DNA of 10,730 nucleotides from Aureobasidium sp. EXF-3400. Lineage: Eukaryota; Ascomycota; Dothideomycetes; Dothideales; Saccotheciaceae. The notes under the pieces were generated by a model. It saw nothing but the letters and a program-made list of their open reading frames with translations, ran no database searches and was not told the origin of the DNA. The stretch is from positions 1 through 10,730 of the forward strand of contig SWBL01000709.1 of assembly GCA_024195585.1 (NCBI GenBank). The letters run 5' to 3'. Both the position numbers and the translations under genes were made by a program. Shown piece by piece: positions 1 to 8,451 of this stretch (position 1 is the stretch's first letter; the number at the start of each line of letters is the position of its first letter).

Positions 1-92
1 GCGGCTGTCGTCACCCTTTCGACGTGAGCATCCATCCTTAGCCATTGCGGCTGTCGTCACCCTTTCGACGTGAGCATCCATCCTTAGCCTTT
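1..92. repeat. 46-bp tandem duplication (two copies)
   Basis: Positions 1-46 and 47-92 are the same unit repeated head to tail. The first 43 bases of each copy are identical, and the last three differ by one base (att versus ttt). The unit lies inside the minus-strand reverse transcriptase frame and encodes the stretch around DAHVERVTTAA. Because 46 is not a multiple of three, the second copy is read in another frame and breaks the protein. It may be a real slippage or recombination product or an assembly artefact at the window edge; more copies could lie outside the window. Confidence 0.95.
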
Positions 93-521
93 GGTCTAGC
101 GTGACACCGAGGATCTTGACTCTATCCGTGGCGTTGATTTCCGTCCATTTGAACCTAAGTGGCGGGCTCTGGCGTAGCTTCTGCGGCTGTCGCGAGAAGT
201 GGACAAAGCCCGTCTTCTCTGCCTCGAACGTGGCCCCGCTCTCCCTTGCCCACGCTTCGGCCTTCGGAATGACTATACGCTGTAGTTTATGGGTGTTCAG
301 CTCTGCGGTAGGGCCTACCACCCATGTGGTGTAGTCGTCGATAAATCCGATCGTTCCGCCGTGCTGGTCGTTTGCTTGTTCGGCTAGGCTGGCGTTGTAT
401 ATGACGTAGAGAATGGGCGACAGGGGTGATCCTTAAGGAATCCCGGCGTGTTGGATCCGTACCGTCTCCGACTTGTACCCTTCTCTATGTATCAGTAGGG
501 TGACTGCGTCCTTCTGGGTTG
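1..521 (-). pseudogene. LINE (Tad1/I-like) reverse transcriptase fragment, broken
   Basis: Read on the minus strand, about 145 codons match the second half of a non-LTR retrotransposon reverse transcriptase. In order I see VRIQHAGIP-stop-GSPLSPILY (the GxPQGSPLSP motif), GFIDDYTTWVVGP (the FxDD catalytic box, equivalent to YADD), AEKTGFVHFSR, and VKILGVTLDQRLRMDAHV (the LGVxLD motif near the end of the domain). The enzyme would copy element RNA into DNA at a nicked target. The Gln of GIPQG is now TAA (plus-strand positions 433-435), explained by CAA to TAA. The frame is otherwise open until the 46-bp duplication shifts it. The endonuclease half and the rest of the element are not recognisable upstream of about 521 or lie outside the window. 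The family is clear; the exact clade is inferred from the FIDDY-type box common in ascomycete elements. Confidence 0.9.
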
Positions 522-1048
522 GGCATCGATGACGCGTTCCTAAGCCTAGTAATCCTCGGCTCACGACGAAGGGCTGGCTGCAAGAGGCGCTCCCTTACAG
601 GCATTAGGGAAGATGCAAAGGCTCATGGCGTGCGGGGTAGCTAGCTCTACTGCATTATATAGAAGCATCGTTGCGATACGGCCTTCCACTTGGTGATTAT
701 CTACCCCGCTTAAGAATACAAAGCTACTCATCCTTGCGTTCGATAGCTAGATCCGGATGTGATACAGTGCGTAATTGATACAGTGGAATAAGGCTTAGTA
801 GCGAGATACTTGAGGCCTTAGCGTCTTAATCAGGACTATGGTGTGCTACCCGAAGCCTATCCCAGAGTCCCGAGCGGACTGCGAAGTAAGTCGAAGTTCC
901 TCTACCCGAGCTGCAGCACCAGTTGCTGCTACCAACGAACCGGAGTCCCCGATTAGCAGTCAAGTCGCCGTCCAGGCTTCTTCTTTCTTAAAGCACTTGT
1001 AAGACCGCCCTCCCTGCTCAATTATTTTACAACTACACAATAATATCT
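522..1048. other. No recognised gene; LINE/OBAP intervening sequence
   Basis: I read all frames of this 527-base stretch and found no convincing homology. It may contain degraded 5' LINE sequence, since the reverse transcriptase frame fades near 521-560 instead of ending at a clear border. The last 30 bases before 1049 are A/T-rich (ttattttac...acaataatatct) and are the only candidate 5' untranslated or promoter sequence for the next gene. Confidence 0.5.
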
Positions 1049-1807
1049 ATGCGTACATCAACCATGCTGTACTCTTTGATCGCCCTGGCTTTCGCATCGC
1101 CAGTTTTGTCAGGGTTTACATTGCCCTTCGGACAGATTAGCGCTAACAACGCCGTGCTATTCTTCAATGGCTTCCATTTTGTTAATGGCGAACTTTCGCA
1201 CCAGATGCAAGCCAATCACCACTGCGCTATCGTACGGGACGACTTCATTCAATGTGTGATCTACGACTCACACTACTCACCATCGAGACTGCGCGGTATT
1301 GAATACATCACCAATAATGAAACTTTTCAAACCTTCTCTGCGGAGGAGAAGCAGTTATGGCACAGCCATTCTTACGAAGTCACCTCTGGCTCTCTTTACG
1401 AGCCTGGAATGCCGTAACCAGTCGATGATGCACTCATGTCGATCCTTGTTACCACCTATGGTAAAACGTTCCACACCTGGCGTTAGGATGAGAGAAATAA
1501 TAGCCTTCCGCTTGGTATTCCGGAGCTAGTCATGGGGTTCACCGCGGATGGTCAACTTTTCGACAATGAGACTGTCACTCGCGACAGCGAATACGGGTTG
1601 AACTCTACCATACTGCGTCAACACCGCGCAAGTATCGGCATTACACCTGTTGCTCCACTCGCAGGTGCAGATTCGTGGGAGAATGGCTTTTGCGTGCAAC
1701 TTGAACTGGTCAACAAGTCGTGCAACTCGCTTCCTACGTCAGCGTACACCGTACCATCCAGTGAAGCAGCACGAAGCGGTTGGCATCATCACGGTCCGCA
1801 AGACTAA
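1049..1807 (+). pseudogene. Secreted DUF1264 / oil-body-associated-protein-like (OBAP) gene with two in-frame stops
   Basis: The frame from ATG 1049 (an alternative ATG at 1064 has a better accATGc context) starts with a hydrophobic signal-peptide-like segment, about residues 1-21, ending VLS before GF. It then shows the DUF1264 signature in order: FNGFHF (39-44), HQMQANHHC (51-59), QCVIYDS (68-74), RLRGIEYI, KQLWHSHSYEVTSG, then TYGKTFHTWR, LPLGIPELVMGFTADG, and YGLNSTILRQHR. Stops sit at 1415-1417 (TAA) and 1484-1486 (TAG). Conserved sequence continues in the same frame on both sides and between them, so they are nonsense mutations and not an intron. Both fit CAA/CAG to TAA/TAG; the second replaces the Gln next to HTW in relatives. 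The terminal TAA is at 1805-1807, and the tail after about 1690 (LELVNKSC onward) is not conserved. Plant OBAPs are associated with oil bodies; the function of fungal secreted versions is unknown to me. Could be a copy of a functional gene elsewhere. Confidence 0.87.
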
Positions 1808-2201
1808 GGTCGAAACGGTCAGCCGCGGTAAGGATGAGGGTGAGGGTGTTGAGATCCTGTCACCTGATACATCCGGATCATTTGGAGGGAAGTGATCAGA
1901 GCGAGTTGACCAGGTTGAGCTGATACTGCTCAATTCGCTCACCAGCGATAAAGGTGGATACCACTACAGTCACCCAGCTCGTTAGTCGGTGGTTCACTCT
2001 TTCTACTCACTTGCGATCTTCGGATCGCCCACATTCCTTACAAGTATATAGGTAGGCAAGACTATATCAGGTGGTCCTGCGTTCAACCCAAATAATTATC
2101 TCAACGTGTCCACTGGGTTATACACCAGATATGGATCCTGCTTAACTTCCTTTGACATCCCCCTCCAGGAGTTTAACCATGTGATCCTCGATCCTGACTA
2201 G
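1740..2201 (+). pseudogene. Unidentified decayed reading frame downstream of the OBAP gene
   Basis: In the third frame, protein-like sequence runs from about 1740 to 2201 with stops at 1893-1895 (TGA), 1983-1985 (TAG), 2049-2051 (TAG) and 2199-2201 (TAG). Segments between them look like real coding sequence and not random translation: QHEAVGIITVRKTKVET, DKGGYHYSHPA, SVVHSFYSLAIFGSPTFL and GGPAFNPNNYLNVSTGLYTR. The 1983 TAG follows CGT and would be CAG before a C-to-T change. I do not recognise the family. It overlaps the non-conserved end of the OBAP frame by about 70 bases in another frame, so it could be the 3' part of that gene after an intron or frameshift, or a separate relic. Confidence 0.35.
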
Positions 2202-2219
2202 AAATGTTGATCATAATCT

Positions 2220-2480
2220 CCAAACGCCCCCAGGATGAGTCACTCACATTGGCTTGATCAGATGGATCTCTATTACATCTTCACTTTGGTGGAGCAAGCC
2301 AAGAAAACCATCTTTACCAGTACCTATCTCCGTGAAAGAGCCCCGCATTGGAAGTGATTCCAAAGTTCCCCGATAAGCGAGAAAACACCGACGGAATTAT
2401 AGTGAGCTTTGGCAAGTTTAAAGCTTCTGAGACGGTTTTGTTTAGATCCATGATATCCTTAGCATCAATGAGAGATAAAT
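2220..2480 (+). pseudogene. Possible Ty3/gypsy Gag relic
   Basis: Frame 3 from about 2232 reads SHWLDQMDLYYIFTLVEQ, then KKTIFTSTYLRERAPHW up to a stop at 2352-2354. This resembles the fungal Ty3/gypsy Gag pattern of a WL-Q-LY-F segment followed by ASxYLRGxAxxW. About 20 bases later the match resumes in frame 2 (2372 onward) with KRENTDGIIVSFGKFK, like the D/E-rich linker followed by FxSFxxFK in these Gags. The order and spacing fit; the frame change and stops show decay. Downstream sequence to about 2810 may be more Gag, but I cannot support it. No protease, reverse transcriptase or LTR is seen. Resemblance was judged from memory of the family pattern only. Confidence 0.42.
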
Positions 2481-2699
2481 AGAAGAGACTCGCAAATCGC
2501 GACTTGTATGTATGCGATAAGCGGCAGACTAGGGAGAGCTGGTCACGTGTGCAAAATCTGTCATCTGCAAGGCACTAGTGAGATGGAGAGACTCGTCAGC
2601 CAGTGTCTGTATCTTCACTTCCGCCGTCGAACAACTCGTCAGACAAACAATCCATCTATACGCTTGGACGTTTACACTCAGCAAAGTTGAGACTGTCAG

Positions 2700-3569
2700 T
2701 CTGTCCACGCTCTTAAGACCTCCGTCCTGTCTAAAGCAATCGATGGCTTGCCATTAGATCTGCAGGATCAGACAATCCATGGCGCGCAAAATGGAAGATG
2801 CCAGCACCACGCGTTGCTTTAAAGTACTTAAGAGACAGTCGGGCAAGCAAGTGACTTGGGTTTCTTCCTTACATTCCTAGTTCATCCCTAGAATCTTTCT
2901 CATTCTAATATATGCTACTATACGCAAGTTTTGATTCATGCACGTAAGGAAAGCCCCATACCCCTCATGACGCGACTACATGGCATCAGGTAACTCTCGA
3001 GAATACTTGCGGACTGCTACTTAGCAGCTCTGTTCGCTCAGCCAAAAAGTGAGTCGCTTTGGCTTCTGCATCTTAAGTTTCCCTGTTCATAATGTCTACT
3101 CGTCAACGTCCAATGTCTCAAACGATAACGTATCAAAACCCCCGAGTATAGAAACCAAAACTTGCTGCTCCGGATGACTCGGCATATCTTGCTAACTGTA
3201 CCACATTAATTGCTCGATGGTAGAAGTGTCCGAAGCTGCTAAGGAAACTAGTAAGCTAAGTAGCTGCGAGATGCGTGAGATCCTCGATGTCGTACTGGTC
3301 TGCAAAGACGTAGAGTCGAGCATTCTTCTTCTTCTTCTTCTTCTTCTTCATCCCGATGCTAGTAGAGAACTTGTCATCCTCTAAGCAGTGGGATCAGACT
3401 CTGCCATGCCATTTGCGATGAGCTTCGCGAGTGGTTCGAGATCTGCAAGATTAGAGCATTGTGGACTATGTACTCCTTCGAGGCACCAACTAGGAATTGG
3501 AAGCTTCCTCTAGAAACTATTCGGCCGTGCTCTTGGCAATGGAAAGAAAGACTAAGTTGGAGTTAAATA
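2700..3569. other. No recognised gene; intergenic or highly decayed sequence
   Basis: I read both strands and found only short interrupted frames with no family match. The only clear structure is the (TTC)9 array at 3323-3349. The right edge is set by the start of the hAT element near 3570. Some plus-strand peptides near 3220-3320 look coding-like but run into the microsatellite and cannot be assigned. Confidence 0.5.
3323..3349. repeat. (TTC)9 microsatellite
   Basis: Nine perfect TTC units (GAA on the other strand) without interruption. It does not sit in any convincing coding frame. Likely length-variable between strains by replication slippage. Confidence 0.97.
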
Positions 3570-3574
3570 CAGTG

Positions 3575-3609
3575 TGGTCAGTGATCAATTCGAATTGCAA
3601 TGCGGCATT
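3575..3609 (+). repeat. hAT left terminal inverted repeat
   Basis: This stretch matches the reverse complement of 6214-6247 over its whole length with about six to eight mismatches and a short gap. The best-kept blocks are tggtcag, atcaattc and the cggc near the inner end. It is the presumed transposase binding and cleavage end. Confidence 0.85.
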
Positions 3610-3706
3610 GGATTGAATTGTCTTGGCAATTTAAACCAATTCAATGCTATGAGTGGCTCAGGTAATTCAATTCAATGCTAGGGAAGCAATTCGAATTGTG
3701 GAATTG
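3586..3706. repeat. hAT left subterminal AATTCAATTC repeat cluster
   Basis: Copies or partial palindromes include caattcgaattg at 3586-3597 and 3687-3698, gattgaattg at 3611-3620, caattcaatgcta at 3637-3649 and aattcaattcaatgcta at 3664-3680. Short repeats in both orientations near the ends are a known feature of hAT elements, where transposase binds them. Their base composition is unlike the transposase coding region. Confidence 0.85.
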
Positions 3707-3852
3707 TCGATTCGTCGGCTAAGCCTCGGCAGTCTTCTGATTGGCTCGATGATCTCTGTCGGATCTTCCGATTGGCCAGAGTTTCAGTCACGTGACGTCG
3801 GCTTTCTGCGCTCCGCGCCCAAGAAATCACGGAAACATCACCTATCTATCCA

Positions 3853-6158
3853 ATGACTACACAAACCTCTATCACCGCCCTCTTCGGCTTCCAACTGCCA
3901 TACCCTTCGTCTTCTAGTGGATCTGACGACCTCTCCTCTGCGCGCAATGACCTTACTACCATCTGCGACGAGTCGGACTTGCTAAGTCCCATGAGTCTCG
4001 AACCACGCAGACTGGGTTTCGTCTTGACGACCGTCGCCTTGATCAATTTGTTCCTACGCCACCAGCAAAGCAGACTAACAACTCATGGATCTGGGACTAC
4101 GGAGAGCGAGTCTCAGCGAAGAAGGACCCATCAGTGCGCTTCTTTCTCTGTCGGAAATGCCACGATAGCCAGCCCTCAGAAATCCGGTTCTATAACGTGT
4201 CAAATCAGACCTCTGGCGCCAATAAACACCTTGAAGAGAAGCACAACCTTAGGAAGCATGGTATTAAGGTCACGCCGGCGAAGAGGAAGAACCCTTTTGA
4301 TGCAGCTCAAAAGGTAGAGCAAGCAAGGCTTCAAACCATCGACCCTGACGAGTATTACACAAGGTTTCTGAAGTGGATTGTTATGGATAACCTCTCGCTC
4401 CGGCAGGCTATTTCTGTACATCTTAAAGAGTTCCTCGAGTGCTGTCACCCCTTAGCTGGCGAGCTACATACAAGCCATAACACCGTCCGTCGACTGATCA
4501 AGATTACCATTGAGCAGGCTCGGCCTCAGATCACTTAGAAACTCCATATGACGCGCAGTCGAATCTCTTTCTCCTTCAATGCTTGGTCATCTTGATCTCA
4601 CCTTCCTTTCGGCATACGCGCGCATTTTATCGACGAAGACTATAAGTCCTGTACATGCCTTCTTGCGTTCAAGCACCTTGAGGGAAGGCATACAGGTGAC
4701 CGGCTTGGCGAGGTATTTTTTAAGGTCCTTACAACGTATGATCTAACTGACAGAATTGGGTGGTTTGTTGTTGGTAATGCTACCTCAAATGACACCACCT
4801 TACGTAAGCTCTCACATCTCACACCACTTAACCTACCAGAGCAGAGACTACGCTGTTTTGGCCATGTTCTTAAGCTTGCCTGTCAGGGAATGCTTTATGA
4901 CACTAACTTTGAGAGCTTCGACCATGTTGACATCAATGACATCGATGTCGACGCAGTCGACGAGGAAGCAGCAACATCCATCAAGTCTCTCACGCTTCTT
5001 AGTGAGGAAGAGCAGCTTAAGGAATGGCGTAGTCAGGGCCTTCTTGGCAAGGCTCATAGCTTCGTCGTCTATGTCAATCGTTCACCTTAGAGGATCCAAC
5101 ATTTTAAGGCTAAGCAGCGCAAAACCGACGAATCTTCCACCTTCCTCTATTCGCTCCTTAATAACGGTAGTGTTCGGTGAAATTCGGCATACGCCATGTT
5201 CGAGCGCCTCTTCCTCCTTAAAGACGCCGTCACTGCCTCTCAAAACGGTCAACTTAACGACGGAGACTTAGAAGAGGAGGATTATATAACGTTAGAGAAC
5301 TGGCGTGAGATGGCGGAATTCAAGGAGCTTCTCGAGCCTTTCAAAGAGGCTACCATGCGCACTCAAGGGCAAGCAAAAGATGGCACTTATGGCGCCTTAT
5401 TGGAGTGGCTGACTGAGCTTGAGCTACTACGTGAGCTCTTTGAGAACAAGAAGACTCAGCTACTCAAGCAACCCCCCTCGTTCCTTCGCACTTGTGTTAA
5501 CCTTGCATGGACCAAGCTCGACAACTACTACCACCTGTTAGATGAGACGTTCGCATACAGACTGGCCATTGTTCTAAATCCTAACCATCGCTACGACTAC
5601 TTTGAGGAACATTGGCCAAAACGAGCACTACGTGAGGTCAAGGAACCGAAGCGTAGGATGCAAGACCTATTCGATGATCACAGATGTTAGTCCTCTGTCA
5701 TAGATGTACAACCACGTAAAGGTCCGCGAGAGCTGTCTCGCTACAAGGATTTTAACAAGGCCAAGAAGAGGAAGAAGATTAAGTCTGAACTTGAGCGCTA
5801 TCTGACGAGCGATGTTGAGGAGGTTTCTGATGTACTGGCATGGTGGAAGGCTCATCAGGCTGCTTATCTAGTGTTATCCCAAATGGCCTTCGATGTGCTT
5901 ACAATTCCAGCCATGTCGGCTGAAGTTGAGCGACTCTTCTTATCTGTAGAACTTGTGATCACAGAGCGACGAGCTCGTACGTGACCTGACCGTGCAGAGA
6001 ATAATCAGTTCCTTAAAAACATGGCTGAAAGAGCGACTGATCACCCTATGGCCGTCGAGTGCTCCTTTGACTACTATAGCGCCGACGACTCATCAGAGCG
6101 CGAGGTTGGTATAGGAATTGGCGATTCCCAAATCAATTCAATCCTATCTGACCTCTGA
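3853..6158 (+). pseudogene. hAT transposase with BED zinc finger, six premature stops
   Basis: The start ATG at 3853 gives an MTTQTSITALFGF N-terminus in frame 1. Near 4011 the homology moves to frame 3 (TGFRLDDRRLDQF), then stays in that one frame to TGA 6156-6158. Domains in order: BED finger (WIWDYG at 4086; Cys codons 4149 and 4158; His codons 4227 and 4242), RNase H-like core (FSFNAW near 4569, AHFIDEDY, LKHLEGRHTGDRLGEVF, RCFGHVLKLAC, AMFERLFLLKDA, LAWTKLDNYY) and C-terminal hAT dimerisation domain (LAWWKAHQAAYLVLSQMA, IPAMSAEVERLFLS, then a terminal region). Premature stops: 4536 TAG, 4593 TGA, 5088 TAG, 5178 TGA (where relatives have Trp in RWNS), 5688 TAG, 5982 TGA. The first acidic residue (Asp before xW) is Asn at 4578, and the second (DNA box) appears as Gly at 4773; the Glu of ERLF is kept at 5928. 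It would have cut and pasted the element; this copy cannot. Confidence 0.93.
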
Positions 6159-6205
6159 AGCAATTCAATTCAATCCCTTGAAGAGCTGAAGCAATTCAAT
6201 TAAAT
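6134..6205. repeat. hAT right subterminal AATTCAATTC repeat cluster
   Basis: Three direct copies: caattcaatc at 6134-6143, gaagcaattcaattcaat at 6157-6174 and gaagcaattcaattaaat at 6188-6205. The last two share the gaag prefix and are spaced about 31 bases apart. They mirror the left cluster and overlap the last codons of the transposase frame. Confidence 0.87.
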
Positions 6206-6213
6206 GCGATGCG

Positions 6214-6247
6214 AAGGCCGAAATTGTAATGAATTGATTGCTGACCA
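6214..6247 (-). repeat. hAT right terminal inverted repeat
   Basis: Reverse complement reads tggtcagcaatcaattc and then caatttcggcctt, pairing with 3575-3609. A further cagcaggatggtcag form reaches 6255. Confidence 0.85.
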
Positions 6248-6255
6248 TCCTGCTG

Positions 6256-7054
6256 TCCATTAAAAGAGTGCATACTTGGTCGCTGAACTCTTTGTATATT
6301 CTGTAGATACAAGGCAGCTTGCACCTTCACAGGTCTAATCATCGGAGGAGGAAGACTTTCACATGTGGAGGAGCGACGGGTGAAGGATGGACGTAAGAGA
6401 TGGAGGCAGTGACATGCTCGAGGGCTCGAACGGACTTGGCAAGACCTCGTCGTAGGCAGCTGCTTAAAGACGTTGCGACATTGCGCCCTTGAGTTTTTTG
6501 CAGGGTCTGCACCAAGCGCAGTGTGATCTTTCCAGACACGAAGTGATGGGATGAACGTCTGGTCGTAGTCGAGCGAAGAGGAAGAAGGAAGAAGGAAAGA
6601 GAGCATTCGCAGGTTCCAGGCGATGCGGGCTTGGCACATTAGCAACTTCAGCGGCGGAGCTTCCACTTGTTCGTTGCGTCTTCGAAGGCTCACGGTACGC
6701 AAGACCTTAACATTTCAACATGATATTTCTTGTGAAGTCACGAGGGCGAAGACTCAGACACGCTTTCAAGTCACGATGCGTTATTTGTCACCGACTTGAA
6801 GCCACATAACGCCGTCGCGAAAAGTCCTGGCTCGACCACTTCAACGACGATTTGTGCCCTTCTTGATCTCGTCCACCTCGCCCGCGATCGCTTTACGCAT
6901 CTCCCGTCGCAAGTCTCTTCGTACGAGCAGCTTTGTTCTGTCCGACAGCGGATGGCGCCCTCCTTCCATCCTCCCGTAACGATCCGGCCGACTCGACAAC
7001 GCGACCGACTCGCAAGACAGTGAAAGAGATGGAACATACAAACTAGCGCGAGAG
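6256..7054. other. No recognised gene between hAT element and 7055
   Basis: Several overlapping open frames exist on both strands (for example minus 6196-6702 and minus 6841-7086), but none shows a family motif, and the first runs through the hAT terminal repeat, so it cannot be an original gene. The minus-strand peptide ending RREMRKAIAGEVDEIKKG near 6841-6900 is the most protein-like piece. I cannot assign it. Confidence 0.45.
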
Positions 7055-7558
7055 ATGAGAGCTTCAAGTCGAGAGCCTGGCAACAACTACGTGCACTTCT
7101 TTCCGCAGAATCTAGAACGCTCGTTAGATCGCCTTGCCCAGTCGCTCAGGCGGGTGCTCAACAGATCCCGGCGCTCATCACGAAGACAGACTCCAATGAG
7201 TCCTAGCTCCGACCTAGACCTTTCCCTCTCCAGTACAAGTCTCACTCGAGCCGAAGCAGCCATCCTTCTCCCACGTCGACAGCAGCCACTGCAGCAGGGT
7301 GATTCAGAGAGAAAGAGAGCTGCACGAAACGCTGATGCTGCTGCTGCTGTTCCTCTTCCTACCTCGCCTTTCCCCGCGCAACGCCAGCAGAAATCGGGCT
7401 GTAAGTTGTGTTGCGACGCCGTCTGTCGCAGGAAGAACTCGCGCATGCCCCGAAGCATCTTTCTGTGGTTCTCGTCTATCTTTCTACGTGGTGCCCCCGC
7501 CTGCCGGCATAGTATAGCACAGCTCTATCGCTACACATTTCTCTGTCGACCTTCATGA
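7055..7558 (+). CDS. Hypothetical Arg/Ser/Ala-rich protein, doubtful
   Basis: An uninterrupted 167-codon frame starting at ATG 7055. The product is rich in Arg, Ser and Ala (RSRRSSRRQTPMSPSSDLDL; NADAAAAV), looks disordered in the first two thirds, and has a Cys cluster (CKLCCDAVCRR) and a hydrophobic patch near the end. No family is recognised. A minus-strand frame of 123 codons (7087-7458) covers much of it, so low-complexity, GC-rich codons alone could explain the open frame in both directions. It is the longest unbroken frame in the window in a region where all recognisable genes are broken, hence worth listing, but it could be chance. Confidence 0.25.
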   Translation: MRASSREPGNNYVHFFPQNLERSLDRLAQSLRRVLNRSRRSSRRQTPMSPSSDLDLSLSSTSLTRAEAAILLPRRQQPLQQGDSERKRAARNADAAAAVPLPTSPFPAQRQQKSGCKLCCDAVCRRKNSRMPRSIFLWFSSIFLRGAPACRHSIAQLYRYTFLCRPS

Positions 7559-7751
7559 CTTTGCAAAGAGCTTCAGTATTATTGTAGCCAGGCCATCTCC
7601 CTCGTGGGTTCACAATGACGCGTCGCGCATTGTCCGCTTGTACACCGTTGTCGACTTATCGCCGAATACCCGCGCTCTGCTGGACTGGTCGCTAAAAGAG
7701 ATGGAAGACATACAACTCGACGAAGATGTGAGAAGCACATACACCTTAGTG
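7519..7751 (+). pseudogene. Unidentified coding remnant without start codon
   Basis: Frame 3 is open from the codon after TAG 7516-7518 to TGA 7752-7754 with no Met. It reads FSVDLHDFAKSFSIIVARP, then SPSWVHNDASRIVRLYTVVD and LSPNTRALLDWSLKEMEDI, QLDEDV. The mixture of hydrophobic and charged residues looks like a folded domain and unlike the flanking low-complexity translations. It may be an internal exon or a fragment. It overlaps the end of the 7055-7558 frame, so a splice joining them is possible. I do not recognise the family. Confidence 0.35.
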
Positions 7752-8403
7752 TGAAAGCTTTGAATCTTGGCTGTTGGCCATCTCCATAATTGCTTTCGCC
7801 TATCCTTTACCTGTTCCCTTTCTCGGAAGTCGCATGCAGTTTACTCTTGGCAGCAGCCTTTCAAATTTCCGCTCGGTTTTGGCTGCAGGTCGAGTATTGT
7901 TTAGCTGCAGCTTTCGTCGGGCTGCATGCACACCTTGAACTCGTCCTTACCCTTTTGGGGCTCTCAGGTCATAGCTTGGTTACTCTTCAAGTATCATCCG
8001 GATCTGCGGGAACTTGATTATCGACGTCATCGATCGGCGCGCCCGGCGCGCATGCAAATCAATCTATATTCTTCCATCGCGTCTTCCAGTTTGCTATGCT
8101 TTCTACCTATTCATGTGTTTCCTGAACGCACCTCTGCAGGGCTGGATCACAGCTACTCCTCGATCCTCGGCGCCGTCCATCTATATGAACGCAATATGCC
8201 CCTCTGTGAGTTCTGAGAAGAATGCCCCCAGTGCCCTGTGCCGTTGCCATTTTCTTTATGTACGGAGAGACATCCGCAAACGAAACCTCATTCACGCCGA
8301 GACTTTGGATCGCAGGGTTAGGCTCACAGTATACTAATCATCTTCTTAGACCAGACGACTTCGACACATTGGCCGCACGATTCTATGATGTAAAAAATCC
8401 TAG

Positions 8404-8451
8404 GTATAAGAGAGCTCAGATCCAACTCTGTCCGTCCTGAATAAGATGCAG
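8404..8451 (+). other. Inferred 48-bp intron 1 of the type III PKS
   Basis: Donor GTATAA, a ctgaat branch-like site and acceptor gatgCAG. Removing it joins FYDVKNPR to IQRLLEINRT, exactly as in relatives, and removes the stop TGA at 8438-8440. Length 48 is a multiple of three, so the frame is the same on both sides. Confidence 0.85.

Larger units (their letters stand above)
3570..6255 (+). mobile_element. hAT-superfamily DNA transposon, near-complete and inactive
   Basis: The ends are imperfect inverted repeats: 3575-3609 on the plus strand aligns with the reverse complement of 6214-6247 (both begin tggtcag, then atcaattc, later caat, cggc, tt). A CAGTG-like hAT terminus is visible at 3570 (cagtgtggtcag); the right end reads cagcaggatggtcag on the minus strand, ending at 6255. 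Inside each end is a set of AATTCAATTC-type subterminal repeats. The interior codes for a BED-finger hAT transposase relic. hAT elements normally make 8-bp target duplications. I compared the flanks (gttaaata at 3562-3569, tccattaa at 6256-6263) and found no clean one, so the exact outer ends are uncertain by a few bases. Confidence 0.9.

Noticed and set aside
1..92. Direct repeats as a CRISPR array
   Set aside because: Only two abutting copies, no spacers, inside a fungal reverse transcriptase.
101..334. Plus-strand 77-codon frame
   Set aside because: It is the antisense shadow of the LINE reverse transcriptase, which has clear motifs on the minus strand.
1418..1531. Intron explaining the OBAP stops
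   Set aside because: Conserved family sequence (TYGKTFHTW) lies between the two stops in the same frame, so this segment is coding.
3423..3445. tRNA T-arm-like ggttcgagatc
   Set aside because: No matching acceptor stem or anticodon arm around it.
3562..6263. 8-bp target site duplication for the hAT element
   Set aside because: Flanks gttaaata and tccattaa share only a short ttaa-type core; not a convincing duplication.
6196..6702. Minus-strand 168-codon frame as a gene
   Set aside because: It runs into the hAT terminal repeat, has no family motif and is low in protein-like character.
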